From the NCBI GenBank assembly GCA_018365995.1, contig JAGZIY010000008.1:1-64000 (forward strand): 64,000 nucleotides of DNA, given 5' to 3'. The notes beneath the pieces were generated by a model. The model had not been told where the DNA came from and searched no databases. It saw nothing but the letters and a program-made list of their open reading frames with translations. This stretch comes from Butyricicoccus pullicaecorum (GTDB lineage Bacteria; Bacillota; Clostridia; Oscillospirales; Butyricicoccaceae). The translations under genes and the position numbers were made by a program. Positions 8,179-17,010 of this stretch are shown here, in pieces (within the stretch, counting starts at the first letter, position 1; the number at the start of each line of letters is the position of its first letter).

Positions 8179-9024
8179 TTATTGCAAGTAGACTGCAACG
8201 GTCATTCTGCCAATTTTCGTATCCAACATGATTTCCTCATGCGGCAGGAGAATCCCCTGATTGTTTTGCAAAAGCTTCGGCGGACAGATATCACATGCTG
8301 TTCCGATTTCAGAAATGGCAATGGTGCAGTTTCCGCTTGCAATGTTCGCAATCTCTGCGAGTGCTGAGCACACAAGTTCATCGATTTCCAGCGGTGCAAA
8401 GGACATCATCGTTTCCACCAGCTTACATGCAAAATCCTTATAGAACCCGAAAACCACTCTGCCGGAAATCCCTCCGGTCAGTCCGATTTCTATAAACACG
8501 TCCCCCTTGCCAATACCATCATACATTCTTGTCTGCTGAATTTCTTTCGCGGGCAAGCCAACCATCATTTCCAAAACCTGAGCGGTACTGTTGGCAAAGT
8601 GTTCCAGATAACATTCCTCATCATGGCTGTCCCCCTCTTTTCCACGACCTGTATATTTGAGGTCCTCATGTACGACATGATAAATGAGCCATGTCCCCAA
8701 CATGCCCGCCAGCTTTTTGACAACATGATAATCATATTGTGCCTTTTCCAATTCCTGCTTATATTTTTCCACGACCTGTGCCAGTTCACGATGCTGCTTT
8801 TTATGTTCTTCCGCTTCAGGATATCCCAGTGCTTCAATATAGGCTTCTTCCTCTTGAAAATGATGCAGCACATACGTCTCTAAAAACGCTATTGTTGCCT
8901 TATAGACCTCGGGACGCTGCGCACCCTCAATTTCCGCAACGAGTTCCCCAGCTTTTTCCATCAATTTTCTGTGCTGTGCATCAATACTGTCTATTCCCAG
9001 CTGATAACTTTCTTTCCAAATCAT
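8179..9024 (-). CDS. Bacteriohemerythrin-CheX-like fusion protein
   Basis: This 281-residue protein joins two domains. Residues 1-135 are a bacteriohemerythrin: the di-iron ligands fit DAQHRKL, HHFQEEE, HKKQH and HVVHED, so it should bind oxygen or nitric oxide. Residues 155-281 resemble CheX/CheC, the CheY phosphatase fold, with the helix LVCSALAEIANIASGN carrying the expected Glu and Asn. The fusion suggests oxygen sensing coupled to chemotaxis signalling, which is an inference. ATG 9024 has an AGGGA site; the longer frame from 9060 has none. Confidence 0.82.
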   Translation of the reverse strand: MIWKESYQLGIDSIDAQHRKLMEKAGELVAEIEGAQRPEVYKATIAFLETYVLHHFQEEEAYIEALGYPEAEEHKKQHRELAQVVEKYKQELEKAQYDYHVVKKLAGMLGTWLIYHVVHEDLKYTGRGKEGDSHDEECYLEHFANSTAQVLEMMVGLPAKEIQQTRMYDGIGKGDVFIEIGLTGGISGRVVFGFYKDFACKLVETMMSFAPLEIDELVCSALAEIANIASGNCTIAISEIGTACDICPPKLLQNNQGILLPHEEIMLDTKIGRMTVAVYLQ

Positions 9025-9159
9025 ATATCGATCCCTGCCTATTCCCCAAAAGCTTTCCATTGATTTTCAAAATCTAATAATTATCTGTATTATAACAATA
9101 TTCTACCCAAAACACAATCTGAAAAGGATAGATTTTCTCTAAATTGTAACGACGCAAAA

Positions 9160-10491
9160 TCATATTGTATTTCCGATTTTCCATACAAAGCCTATCCGGT
9201 TTATATTGCTGAAACCAGTATAAAAAAACAACCCCTGTTCGCGCGCAAAAGCGCTGTCAGAGGCTGCTCCTTCCAAAAAATATTTTGTTTTCTCTGCGGT
9301 CTTAAAGTTATAGACTGGTCTGACCCGCTCGATGATTTCTACCGTTGGCTCAATCTGATCTGTGATTTCATCTATGCTCTTATATGCCATTGGCGATTCG
9401 TCCAGCGTATCCAGCACAACGCAGGTCGTGAAAATACCTTCCATTTCTTTCTGGAATTTCTCCATGGAAAGGCTGGAAAATGCCTGTCGTCTGCTCATGA
9501 GCCGTCCGGCACCATGCGGCGCGGAGCAGTTCCAATCCGGATTGCCCTTTCCGATACAGATAAGGCTCCCATCACGCATATTGATGGGAATGAGCAGTTT
9601 TTCTCCGCGTTTTGCTGAGACCGCGCCCTTACGCAAAATCATCTCCTCGGTATCAATATAATTGTGAATCGTCGTAAAAGTCTCGGCGGCGTGAAGTTCC
9701 ATTCCCTCCAGAATCACCTGTGCCATTGCTTTTCGGTTCCACATTGCAAACTGCTGTACCAGCTTCATATCGTGTATATAATCAGCAAAGAGGTCTCCTT
9801 CTACATAGGTCAGTTCTTTTGGAATATCCAGCTTATATTCCTTTTTGAGCGCTTGCACAGTCCTTTGAATGTCCTGTTCTCTGCCTGCCGCCTTCAGCTC
9901 TGCAATGGTCTGTGCAATCCGATGCCGCGCACCACCCCAAAGAGAACGTCTGCCCTCCTCCTGGTAGAAGCCTGCCACCTCTGTTCCCAGATGTCGGCTT
10001 CCGGAATGTACAACCAAATAGAGCGTTCCGTCCTGTGCGCGGTCAACCTCAATGAAGTGATTGCCGCCGCCAAGGGAGCCAATACTGCACTGTGCACGCG
10101 GCAAATTCACCTGTTCGGCACAACGCAGCTGAGTCAAGTCAATTTGACTGCTCAGAGAATGTGGGGTTTTGCGCACCGCTCTTCCAAAAGGGATTTGGGT
10201 TCGAATCAGGCAATCGAGCTTTTCGAAGTCTATCCTGCGCTCTTCGAGTGCAATGGTTTCCATACCGCAGCCAATATCGACCCCCACCATACCCGGCACA
10301 ACTTTGTCATGAAGGGTCATGGTGGTGCCGATGGTGCAGCCTTTGCCGGCGTGTACATCTGGCATAATGCGAATCCTGCAATCTGCAAATTCTGGACGGT
10401 TACATACTGTCTGAATCTGCTGATACGCACCCGACTCGAGCGTTTGTGTATAACAGACAGCGGTATTCCATCTGCCCTGTACCGTAATCAT
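9160..10491 (-). CDS. rtcB: RtcB-family RNA ligase
   Basis: This 443-residue RNA ligase joins 2',3'-cyclic phosphate or 3'-phosphate ends to 5'-OH ends using GTP and manganese. Motifs in order are DVHAGKGCTIGTTM, the metal cysteine in GVDIGCGME, GGGNHFIEVD, VHSGSRHLG and the guanylation-site region APHGAGR with MSRR. Most RtcB proteins end near PVYNFK, but this one runs about 45 residues further. ATG 10491 follows GGAGAG; the longer frame from 10551 has no such site. It lies 56 bases after the Ro60-like gene, so the two form an operon. Confidence 0.92.
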   Translation of the reverse strand: MITVQGRWNTAVCYTQTLESGAYQQIQTVCNRPEFADCRIRIMPDVHAGKGCTIGTTMTLHDKVVPGMVGVDIGCGMETIALEERRIDFEKLDCLIRTQIPFGRAVRKTPHSLSSQIDLTQLRCAEQVNLPRAQCSIGSLGGGNHFIEVDRAQDGTLYLVVHSGSRHLGTEVAGFYQEEGRRSLWGGARHRIAQTIAELKAAGREQDIQRTVQALKKEYKLDIPKELTYVEGDLFADYIHDMKLVQQFAMWNRKAMAQVILEGMELHAAETFTTIHNYIDTEEMILRKGAVSAKRGEKLLIPINMRDGSLICIGKGNPDWNCSAPHGAGRLMSRRQAFSSLSMEKFQKEMEGIFTTCVVLDTLDESPMAYKSIDEITDQIEPTVEIIERVRPVYNFKTAEKTKYFLEGAASDSAFAREQGLFFYTGFSNINRIGFVWKIGNTI

Positions 10492-10547
10492 AAAGCTCTC
10501 CTTCCATGTTCTAATAACGGGTTCCAAGAACACGCTCATTTTACCAT

Positions 10548-12008
10548 TCAAGCAGCAATCCGCGCATATCGCTCTGTACCCAAAACAGACAGCATGAACG
10601 CATAGGGTGATAATTCCCCCTGCTGCAGCATGGAAAAAATGCGTGGAGACGCACCCGAAACCAAAGCGACACCCTGCTCATTCTGTCTGACAGGCTGCTG
10701 GCGATTTCTGCTCGCCACATTCCAAAAGACCACATCGGGCAGGATATAGCCATGTCGGGCAAACAATTTCTTTGCATACATAAAATTTGTGAGACTGCCA
10801 TCACAAATGCAGGCATCAAACTCCATATCCGAAATGATATACAGCCTGGAAGGCATCTCCTCCTGCGGCAGATGGTGCTTGACGGCTGTATCCAAAATCA
10901 GCTCAAACACACGCTGTAAATTGGTATTTGCAACCTCATTGAACCCACTGCAATACGTTACCTTGTCATAGATATCCGTTCCCTTGATTTCCACCAGCTG
11001 CGGGCGCTCCGAGAAGGTAATAAAATGATTGTGAAAGCGCCCCTGATTACGCTCCGCAAAGTAAATGCCAAGCGACAGGGCAACGGTCGCAGGCGTTGGC
11101 TGAGACCAACCATACATCGAACCAGAGCCATCTATTACGACCAGTGCATTTTCTCTCTTTGTGAAATCTTCCAGCGCGTTCCAGCTTGCATCAATTGCCT
11201 TGCGCTCCTCTCCCGATACCTGCCCAATAAAAAATGGGCGAATCAGTTCATAGGGAGTCAGTGTCCCTGTATGCAGGGTTTCCTGTCCTTGCGCAACACG
11301 TTCCAGAAATGCCTGATACCGCTCGGCATCATTGCGCAAAAACGCCTTTCGATATTGCAGCATTGCCTTTGCAGGCTGTTTTGCATAATCAAAGGAATAG
11401 TCCTTTTCGCGCAGATAATTTTCAAGGATACGGATTTTCTTTCTGAGTGCTGTGAGCAGCTTTCTGTATGCCGCGTCATTCATCCCGAGCGCCCTTGCAA
11501 TGCGCTTTGCCTGCTTTACTGTATCCGCATTGCTTGCATTGACCGATGGCAGCCACTTCGCAAGCAGGGATACCTCTCCCTGTGTCTCCATCGCGGCGCG
11601 GTCGCGGTTCAGCTGTTCTTCTATGCTCTGGAGCGCCGCCCGCTCGCACGGGGTTCCCATAAGACACAAAAGGTCATCAAAACGTCCAAATAAGGGTATG
11701 TACTTTATATTCTTTTCCACAGACTGTGGATAGTGACTTGCAAGCCATCTGAGCATCACTCGAAAAACACGGCGTTCTCCAATACCGCCCCGAATATCAC
11801 GTGCAAAAAAGAGCAGTCTCATTGCCAAATCCGGATTTTCTGTATAGGCGCGCACAAAGCGGTCTTGCAGCTCTGCGTCCTCTGCACCACGCAGCGCACC
11901 AATGGACGCAAACAAATCGAGACAGGCACATTGAGTGCTTGCATACGTCACAGCGCCATTTTCTGTATGGGTGTAGTCTGCTTCCTGTTTCAAATACTCC
12001 AGCAACAA
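10548..12008 (-). CDS. Ro60/Rsr-like TROVE-vWA RNA-binding protein
   Basis: This protein of about 486 residues resembles bacterial Ro60 orthologues. An N-terminal helical-repeat TROVE region contains LLFFARDIRGGIGERR. A C-terminal von Willebrand A domain shows the MIDAS motif VVIDGSGSMYG near residue 295. Such proteins bind misfolded RNAs and Y RNAs and help RNA processing. The start is uncertain: AAGGAG sits 5 bases before TTG 12008 and overlaps the longer GTG 12014, so TTG 12008 or 12005 is preferred. RtcB follows downstream and the tRNA-like RNA lies upstream. Confidence 0.85.
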   Translation of the reverse strand: MLLEYLKQEADYTHTENGAVTYASTQCACLDLFASIGALRGAEDAELQDRFVRAYTENPDLAMRLLFFARDIRGGIGERRVFRVMLRWLASHYPQSVEKNIKYIPLFGRFDDLLCLMGTPCERAALQSIEEQLNRDRAAMETQGEVSLLAKWLPSVNASNADTVKQAKRIARALGMNDAAYRKLLTALRKKIRILENYLREKDYSFDYAKQPAKAMLQYRKAFLRNDAERYQAFLERVAQGQETLHTGTLTPYELIRPFFIGQVSGEERKAIDASWNALEDFTKRENALVVIDGSGSMYGWSQPTPATVALSLGIYFAERNQGRFHNHFITFSERPQLVEIKGTDIYDKVTYCSGFNEVANTNLQRVFELILDTAVKHHLPQEEMPSRLYIISDMEFDACICDGSLTNFMYAKKLFARHGYILPDVVFWNVASRNRQQPVRQNEQGVALVSGASPRIFSMLQQGELSPYAFMLSVLGTERYARIAA

Positions 12009-12036
12009 AATCACTCCTTATAAAATCATAGAACAA

Positions 12037-12191
12037 GGCACCCTATACTGGGATTCGAACCCAATCACGGAAGCGGAAACGCCCCATAATGTAACCATAA
12101 TCAATTCTGTAAAATTTGCGGTAGATGCCTTTCACAAAGCACAATCTTGACTTGGACGGTCAGATGCAGGTTGCTGTCTGTGCTTTTGTGA
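12037..12191 (-). ncRNA. Candidate Y RNA with tRNA-like module
   Basis: On the minus strand, 12191-12179 (TCACAAAAGCACA) pairs with 12143-12132 (TGTGCTTTGTGA) over 12 bases with one bulged A, enclosing 35 bases. Directly after comes a tRNA-like unit. GGCATCT (12129-12123) pairs with GGGTGCC (12043-12037) as an acceptor-like stem. GGGGCG/CGCTTC forms an anticodon-like hairpin. A T-arm at 12064-12048 has a five-pair stem and loop TTCGAAT. The arms are spaced wrongly for a normal tRNA. Position just upstream of a Ro60-like gene and the tRNA mimicry match bacterial YrlA-type Y RNAs. I infer the function; the ends are approximate. Confidence 0.7.
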
Positions 12192-12195
12192 TTTC

Positions 12196-12201
12196 ATCAT
12201 A
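12196..12201 (-). promoter_or_regulatory. -10 box for the candidate Y RNA and Ro60-rtcB transcript
   Basis: TATGAT on the minus strand would place transcription start at about 12189-12190, at the outer edge of the long Y RNA stem. No good -35 was seen at 16-18 bases upstream. Confidence 0.5.
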
Positions 12202-12234
12202 CATGGATTTGGAAAAATAATCATGGAAAAAAAG

Positions 12235-12264
12235 TTGCGAATACGCACGAACAGATGCTATGAT
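12235..12264 (+). promoter_or_regulatory. Promoter of the WYL regulator pair
   Basis: TTGCGA at 12235-12240 and TATGAT at 12259-12264 are separated by 18 bases. It is divergent from the Ro60-rtcB transcript, so a regulator made here could act on both from a shared region of about 50 bases. Confidence 0.65.
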
Positions 12265-12290
12265 AAAGTAAAAAACAAAGGAGGATATCC

Positions 12291-13556
12291 ATGGCATACC
12301 ATGAGCTCATCAAAAGTTTTCAAAAAATCCGCCAATACATGCGCGAATTTTATGTATACGGCTTCAAAAGTCGGGAAGAATACGCGCAGAAAAGTGCCCG
12401 CACCTATGATAACGAGCGTCGCCGAATCGAAAGCTGGATTGGGAACTGTATGTCCTTTCGTCAGGATTCCTCTGGCAAAAATATATTTCTGTCCATAGAC
12501 AGCAGACGCATCCTGCACAATCCGCTCTATCATGCCTTCAAAGCCAAAAGCTTTACTGCCAAAGACATCACCCTGCACTTTTATCTTCTGGATGCGCTGG
12601 CAGAGGGACAGCCGCTTACCGCCAGCCAGCTTGCCGACCGCATCGCACAGGATTATCTCACCCACTTCGAAAATCCGCTTTCCATAGATGAATCTACGGT
12701 ACGCAAAAAGCTCAAGGAATACGAAGCGCTTGGACTGCTTACACACATTCGGCAGGGCAAGACTGTGTGTTATCAGCGGATAACAGATCCCGATATCCAT
12801 CTGGATTCTTGGACAAACGCCCTTGCCTTTTTCTCAGAGAACGCACCACTCGGCGTGGTTGGCTCCTTTCTGCTCGATACACTTGGCACTGCTCCCGATA
12901 CGTTCCAGTTTAAGCACCATTATATGCTGCACGCTCTGGACAGCGAAATCCTTTATCAGCTTTTGGAGGCAATACAGGCGCACCGTACCGTTACCCTCAC
13001 GCTGACAGGTCTGCGCAGCGGACTCCCCTATCAGCGCACCCTCTGTCCACTCAAAATATACAGCAGCACACAAACCGGAAGGCAGTATATCCTCGGATAC
13101 CACTACCGCAGCCGCAACCTTGCCTTTTATCGCCTAGATGCCATTCAAACCGTGCAGCTTGGAAATATCGAAGCAAGGTATGCACAATATGAAGCCTTTC
13201 AGAAAAATCTGGACAAACACCTCTGGGGGGTCTCTCTTGGTCTCCATCATCATCTCGACCCTGTCGAGCAGCTGGACCATATCGAAATGACCATTCATGC
13301 CCAACCCCAAGAATCTCATATTATCCAACGGCTCGAGCGGGAAAAGCGGCATGGCACAGTGAAACAGCTGGACTCCCATACCTATCAGTTCACCGCCGAT
13401 GTCTACGATGCCACCGAAATGCTCCCATGGATTCGTACCTTTATCGGCAGGATTCAGCATTTACAATGCAGCAATCCCCAAGTCACAGCGCGCTTTCAAC
13501 AGGATCTGGCGCAGATGCTGCTGCTTTATGGAGGGAATACACATGCTGTTCAGTGA
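12291..13556 (+). CDS. WYL-domain transcriptional regulator
   Basis: This 421-residue protein has a helical N-terminus and a winged-helix segment near residues 85-165 (TASQLADRIAQDYL through ESTVRKKLKEYEALGLL). A WYL-like ligand domain follows at about 215-310, with the strand RQYILGYHYRSRNLAFYRLD, and then a WYL C-terminal extension. WYL regulators often respond to nucleic-acid ligands and control RNA-repair or defence loci. It diverges from the Ro60-rtcB operon, which is its likely target. ATG 12291 follows GGAGGATATCC. The next WYL gene overlaps its end. Confidence 0.8.
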   Translation: MAYHELIKSFQKIRQYMREFYVYGFKSREEYAQKSARTYDNERRRIESWIGNCMSFRQDSSGKNIFLSIDSRRILHNPLYHAFKAKSFTAKDITLHFYLLDALAEGQPLTASQLADRIAQDYLTHFENPLSIDESTVRKKLKEYEALGLLTHIRQGKTVCYQRITDPDIHLDSWTNALAFFSENAPLGVVGSFLLDTLGTAPDTFQFKHHYMLHALDSEILYQLLEAIQAHRTVTLTLTGLRSGLPYQRTLCPLKIYSSTQTGRQYILGYHYRSRNLAFYRLDAIQTVQLGNIEARYAQYEAFQKNLDKHLWGVSLGLHHHLDPVEQLDHIEMTIHAQPQESHIIQRLEREKRHGTVKQLDSHTYQFTADVYDATEMLPWIRTFIGRIQHLQCSNPQVTARFQQDLAQMLLLYGGNTHAVQ

Positions 13557-14457
13557 AATCTATGGCTGTTATTTTCGAGCTGTTTCCGCTATTCTGAGCG
13601 AAGCGGTATCTGGCACACTGACCGACCAGCGGCTTACCGACTTGGTACGCCAAAAAGCCTTTGCCGAAAGTGTACTTTCCATACCAACGGCGCTCAAGCA
13701 TGGAGATTGGCCGCTTTTGGATACACAAAACCAAACCCCACTCCATTTTTCACCCACAATGCCGCTCACCACTCTGCAAAAGCGCTGGATGAAAACGCTG
13801 CTGCAAGATCCACGTATTGCGCTGTTCTCCCCCAAGCTTGATGGACTTTCCGATGTGATGCCTCTCTATGCGCCGGAGACCTTTGTCTTTTTTGACCAAT
13901 ATGCGGATGGAGACCCATATACCGACCCACAGTATATCGCGCACTTTCATACAATCCTGCTTGCCATAAACACACATCACAGGCTTCGCATCTGTTTCCA
14001 CGGGCATACCGGACGTTTCCGCTGCGTGGAATGTACCCCCTACCGGCTGGAATATTCGGCAAAAGATGATAAGTTTCGGCTGCTGACCACCGGAGACCAC
14101 CAGATTCATGTCATCAATCTGGCGCGTACCACCGTCTGCACGCTTTTGGATTCCTATGACCCTGCCCAGCTGCCCACACTTCAGCCCCAGCTGCGAACGC
14201 TCGTCTTGCTGCTGCATGATACGCGCAACGCTTTGGCGCGTGTCCTTTTGCACTTTTCCCATTTTGAAAAGGAAACTGTGCGTCTTGCGGACACGCTGTA
14301 TCAAATTACTCTGCGCTATGACAGTGCCGACGAAACCGAGCTTATCATTCGGGTGCTCTCCTTTGGTCCCATGCTGGAGGTCACCTCTCCTCCCGACTTT
14401 CGTGCACTGCTCCGCGCCCGTCTCCTCAAACAGATGCAGTACGGCGAGCCTGACTAA
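13543..14457 (+). CDS. Second WYL-domain protein
   Basis: This 304-residue protein overlaps the previous gene by 14 bases; ATG 13543 follows GGAGGGA. Its middle part has the WYL-type strands HHRLRICFHGH and CTPYRLEYSAKDDKFRLL. I see no clear N-terminal winged helix, so it may be the partner of the upstream regulator instead of binding DNA alone. Tandem overlapping WYL genes suggest a hetero-oligomer. It is a weaker family match than its neighbour. Confidence 0.7.
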   Translation: MLFSEIYGCYFRAVSAILSEAVSGTLTDQRLTDLVRQKAFAESVLSIPTALKHGDWPLLDTQNQTPLHFSPTMPLTTLQKRWMKTLLQDPRIALFSPKLDGLSDVMPLYAPETFVFFDQYADGDPYTDPQYIAHFHTILLAINTHHRLRICFHGHTGRFRCVECTPYRLEYSAKDDKFRLLTTGDHQIHVINLARTTVCTLLDSYDPAQLPTLQPQLRTLVLLLHDTRNALARVLLHFSHFEKETVRLADTLYQITLRYDSADETELIIRVLSFGPMLEVTSPPDFRALLRARLLKQMQYGEPD

Positions 14458-14574
14458 ACGGCTTCCGTTTTCACCGAGATTTTCAAAATTACACAAAATA
14501 TGACAAAATAACGCTATCCACTGTGGGGAATAAAATTTTCCTGCAAACATCACGCATAAGGAGGTGCCCGAACA

Positions 14575-15771
14575 ATGTACCAAAAACTGATGTCCCTTTT
14601 ACTGTGTTCCCTGTTGCTGACCGGCTGCTCTGCAAAGCCGCAGGCAGAGGAGCCAGCACCCGCGCAGCCCAACATTACAGCAACGCTTGCCGTCTGCGGC
14701 GATGCCATGAGCCACATGCCGCAAACCCATGATGCACACAATGCACAGACAGATACCTATAATTATATTCCCATGATGGAGGCTGCAAGACCGTGGGTCG
14801 AATCTGCCGATTATGCGGTTGTCAATCTGGAAACCACCTTTTCCGGCGGTCCGGAATATTCCGGCTTTCCCGCCTTCAATTCCCCCGATGCGCTTGGTTC
14901 TGCGCTCAAGGATATCGGCTTTGATCTGGTCAGCACGGCAAATAATCACTGTCTGGATTATCGCTATGACGGTATGGCACGTACACTTGACGTGCTGGAC
15001 AGTCAGGGGCTTGCGCATGTAGGCACCTATCGTTCCTCAGAGGAACGCAGTGAAAATAACCGCGGGGTTTATCTCGCCGATGTCGGCGGAATTCAGGTCG
15101 CCTTTTTGTCCTATACCTATGGCACAAATGGAATTCCGGTCAGCAAGTCGCATACCGGAACGGTCAATATCTTTAACAAGGACTATCTGACCGATGCCGA
15201 AACGCTGGCAGACAGCCTGCTCTACCGTGACCTCAAGGCAGCCAAAGCCTTAAAGCCCGACCTCATTGCGGTCATGATACACTGGGGCGAGGAATATGAG
15301 ACAAAGCAGAATGATTATCAGGAGGAGGTTGCAGACTTTCTCTTTCGGCATGGTGCAGATATCATTTTAGGCAGTCACCCCCATGTTTTACAGCCCATGG
15401 AGCAGCGCACTGTGACCGATGCGGAGGGCAATACACGCACAGGCTTTGTATGCTGGTCACTTGGCAATTTTATTTCCGCACAAAATGGACGCCATACAGA
15501 TACCACGGTTGTCCTGCGGCTCACTCTCAGCAAAAACCCAAACACCGGTGTCAGTGCGGTCACAGGCGTGCAGTACGTTCCCATGTTCATGCTGGACCGC
15601 GAACGGGAAATCGACGGTGTGCGCTATACTCTGCTAGATGCCCGCAAAAGCATACAGGACTACGAAGCAAAGGTGCCCGATGCGGTTTCTCCAAAAACCT
15701 ATGAACATCTGCTGGACTGTGTTTCCCATTGTCAGGAAATCCTTGGGACAGAATGGGAGCAGGGTCAATAG
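14575..15771 (+). CDS. CapA-family metallophosphatase-like lipoprotein
   Basis: This 398-residue exported lipoprotein has lipobox LLTGC near residue 16. It belongs to the CapA family (poly-gamma-glutamate synthesis protein, calcineurin-like fold). Metal-ligand regions include VCGDAMSH, VNLETTF, TANNHCLDY, VMIHWGEEYE and GSHPHVLQ. CapA proteins act in poly-gamma-glutamate export, but no capBC genes lie nearby, so the actual substrate is unknown. The ATG follows AAGGAGGTGC. A hairpin lies directly after the stop. Confidence 0.85.
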   Translation: MYQKLMSLLLCSLLLTGCSAKPQAEEPAPAQPNITATLAVCGDAMSHMPQTHDAHNAQTDTYNYIPMMEAARPWVESADYAVVNLETTFSGGPEYSGFPAFNSPDALGSALKDIGFDLVSTANNHCLDYRYDGMARTLDVLDSQGLAHVGTYRSSEERSENNRGVYLADVGGIQVAFLSYTYGTNGIPVSKSHTGTVNIFNKDYLTDAETLADSLLYRDLKAAKALKPDLIAVMIHWGEEYETKQNDYQEEVADFLFRHGADIILGSHPHVLQPMEQRTVTDAEGNTRTGFVCWSLGNFISAQNGRHTDTTVVLRLTLSKNPNTGVSAVTGVQYVPMFMLDREREIDGVRYTLLDARKSIQDYEAKVPDAVSPKTYEHLLDCVSHCQEILGTEWEQGQ

Positions 15772-15775
15772 ACAG

Positions 15776-15818
15776 ACCAACGCCCCAAACACGAGGGAGT
15801 CCTGTTTGGGGCGTTGGT
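15776..15818. terminator. Long hairpin after capA-like gene
   Basis: A perfect 15-base inverted repeat (15776-15790 with 15804-15818, core ACGCCCC) with a 13-base loop lies 4 bases after the stop. There is no clear T-run on either side, so it may stabilise the mRNA end instead of terminating. Confidence 0.55.
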
Positions 15819-15963
15819 GCAAAACCAAATCTCATTTAACATATTATGAAGTAACTGTTTCTATTATAGCGCCTGTATCCGTACCGCGCAAGCGTGAATC
15901 TGCACGACCTTTCCGCCCAGATTTTAGGCATTCCGCCAAAGTGTCCGTGCCGGCCTTTTGTCA

Positions 15964-15992
15964 TTGACATTTTAGAGGAGAATTGTTATACT
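15964..15992 (+). promoter_or_regulatory. Promoter of the degV gene
   Basis: TTGACA at 15964-15969 and TATACT at 15987-15992 are 17 bases apart, a near-ideal sigma-70/SigA promoter. The rest of 15819-16084 holds no gene. Confidence 0.8.
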
Positions 15993-16084
15993 AATCACAT
16001 CGTATATAGTTTTTAATACTACATCGAACAGATTTTGTGGCTGATGCAGCTTGCAGCAGCCGATATATTGAGGACGTGTCATTT

Positions 16085-16921
16085 ATGAATTGGAAAATTG
16101 CTGTTGATAGCTCCAGCGACCTGCATGAGGGCATGGAATGTGCACCCAATGTCTCCCTTTCCATTGTCCCACTGGTGCTTCAGGTGGACGGCATGAGTTT
16201 TGTTGACGAACCGGACATGGACATGGACGTTTTCATGGAATCGCTCCGTGCCTCCACACAGGCAACCGGCTCCTCCTGTCCCTCTCCCGCTGCATGGGCA
16301 AAGGTTTTCGAGGAGGCGGACTGCACCCTTGCACTCACCATTTCTTCCGAACTAAGCGGCAGCTATAATGCTGCAATGATTGCCCGTGATTTGGTCATGG
16401 ACGAACACCCTGATAAAAAGATTGCAGTCATTGACTCCCGCGCAGCCTCCGGACAAATGATCCTGCTTGCACAAAAGGTCAACGAGCTGATTGCCAAGGG
16501 ACTTGGCTTTGAAGAAATCATTCATGCGGTCGAGGACTACAATCAAACCCTGCATATTTACTTTACTCTGTGCTCCTTTGACAATCTGACCAAGAATGGC
16601 CGTATGCCCAAACTGGTTGGCGTTCTGGCAAAAAAGCTGGGCATGCGCATCATCGGCACAGCTGACCAAGGCAAAATTGCCGTCATTCACAAATGCCGCG
16701 GCGACCGAAGCACCCTTCTGACGCTCATCAAGGACATGAAGGAAAGCTGTGATTTGTCCAAGCGTCACGTGGTCATCACACACTGTTCCAATCTCAAGCT
16801 TGCTCTGACCCTGCAAAATCTACTGGAAAAAGAGTCACCTGGCGTGCGCGTCACCATTCTGCCGACCCATGGACTGACAAGCTACTATGCAGAAGAACAC
16901 GGTCTGATCGTAAGTTACTAA
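16085..16921 (+). CDS. DegV-family fatty-acid-binding protein
   Basis: This 278-residue DegV protein binds a fatty acid and presents it to the FakA kinase for phospholipid synthesis. Family features are the N-terminal IAVDSSSDL with the DSSSD motif, SCPSPAAW, the ISSELSGSYNAA stretch, VIDSRAASGQ and the late VVITHCSNL. No fakA gene is in the window. ATG 16085 starts the conserved domain after GAGGACG; upstream in-frame codons from 16037 are outside the fold. It has its own promoter and terminator. Confidence 0.88.
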   Translation: MNWKIAVDSSSDLHEGMECAPNVSLSIVPLVLQVDGMSFVDEPDMDMDVFMESLRASTQATGSSCPSPAAWAKVFEEADCTLALTISSELSGSYNAAMIARDLVMDEHPDKKIAVIDSRAASGQMILLAQKVNELIAKGLGFEEIIHAVEDYNQTLHIYFTLCSFDNLTKNGRMPKLVGVLAKKLGMRIIGTADQGKIAVIHKCRGDRSTLLTLIKDMKESCDLSKRHVVITHCSNLKLALTLQNLLEKESPGVRVTILPTHGLTSYYAEEHGLIVSY

Positions 16922-16931
16922 ATTATTTGAG

Positions 16932-16960
16932 AAAACTGCCAGCTTGGCTGGCAGTTTTTA
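16932..16960 (+). terminator. Terminator after degV gene
   Basis: An 11-base stem, AAAACTGCCAG at 16932-16942 with CTGGCAGTTTT at 16948-16958, and a T-run ends the DegV transcript. Confidence 0.88.
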
Positions 16961-17010
16961 AGCTCCATATTCTTTGATAAGCTAACCAAATTTATTGAGG
17001 AGGTTTCTCT

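Noticed and set aside
12037..12129. Ordinary tRNA gene on the minus strand
   Set aside because: T-arm and acceptor-like stem are good, but four extra bases separate them, the D-region is too long and the anticodon-like hairpin has a 4-base loop. A tRNA mimic fits better.
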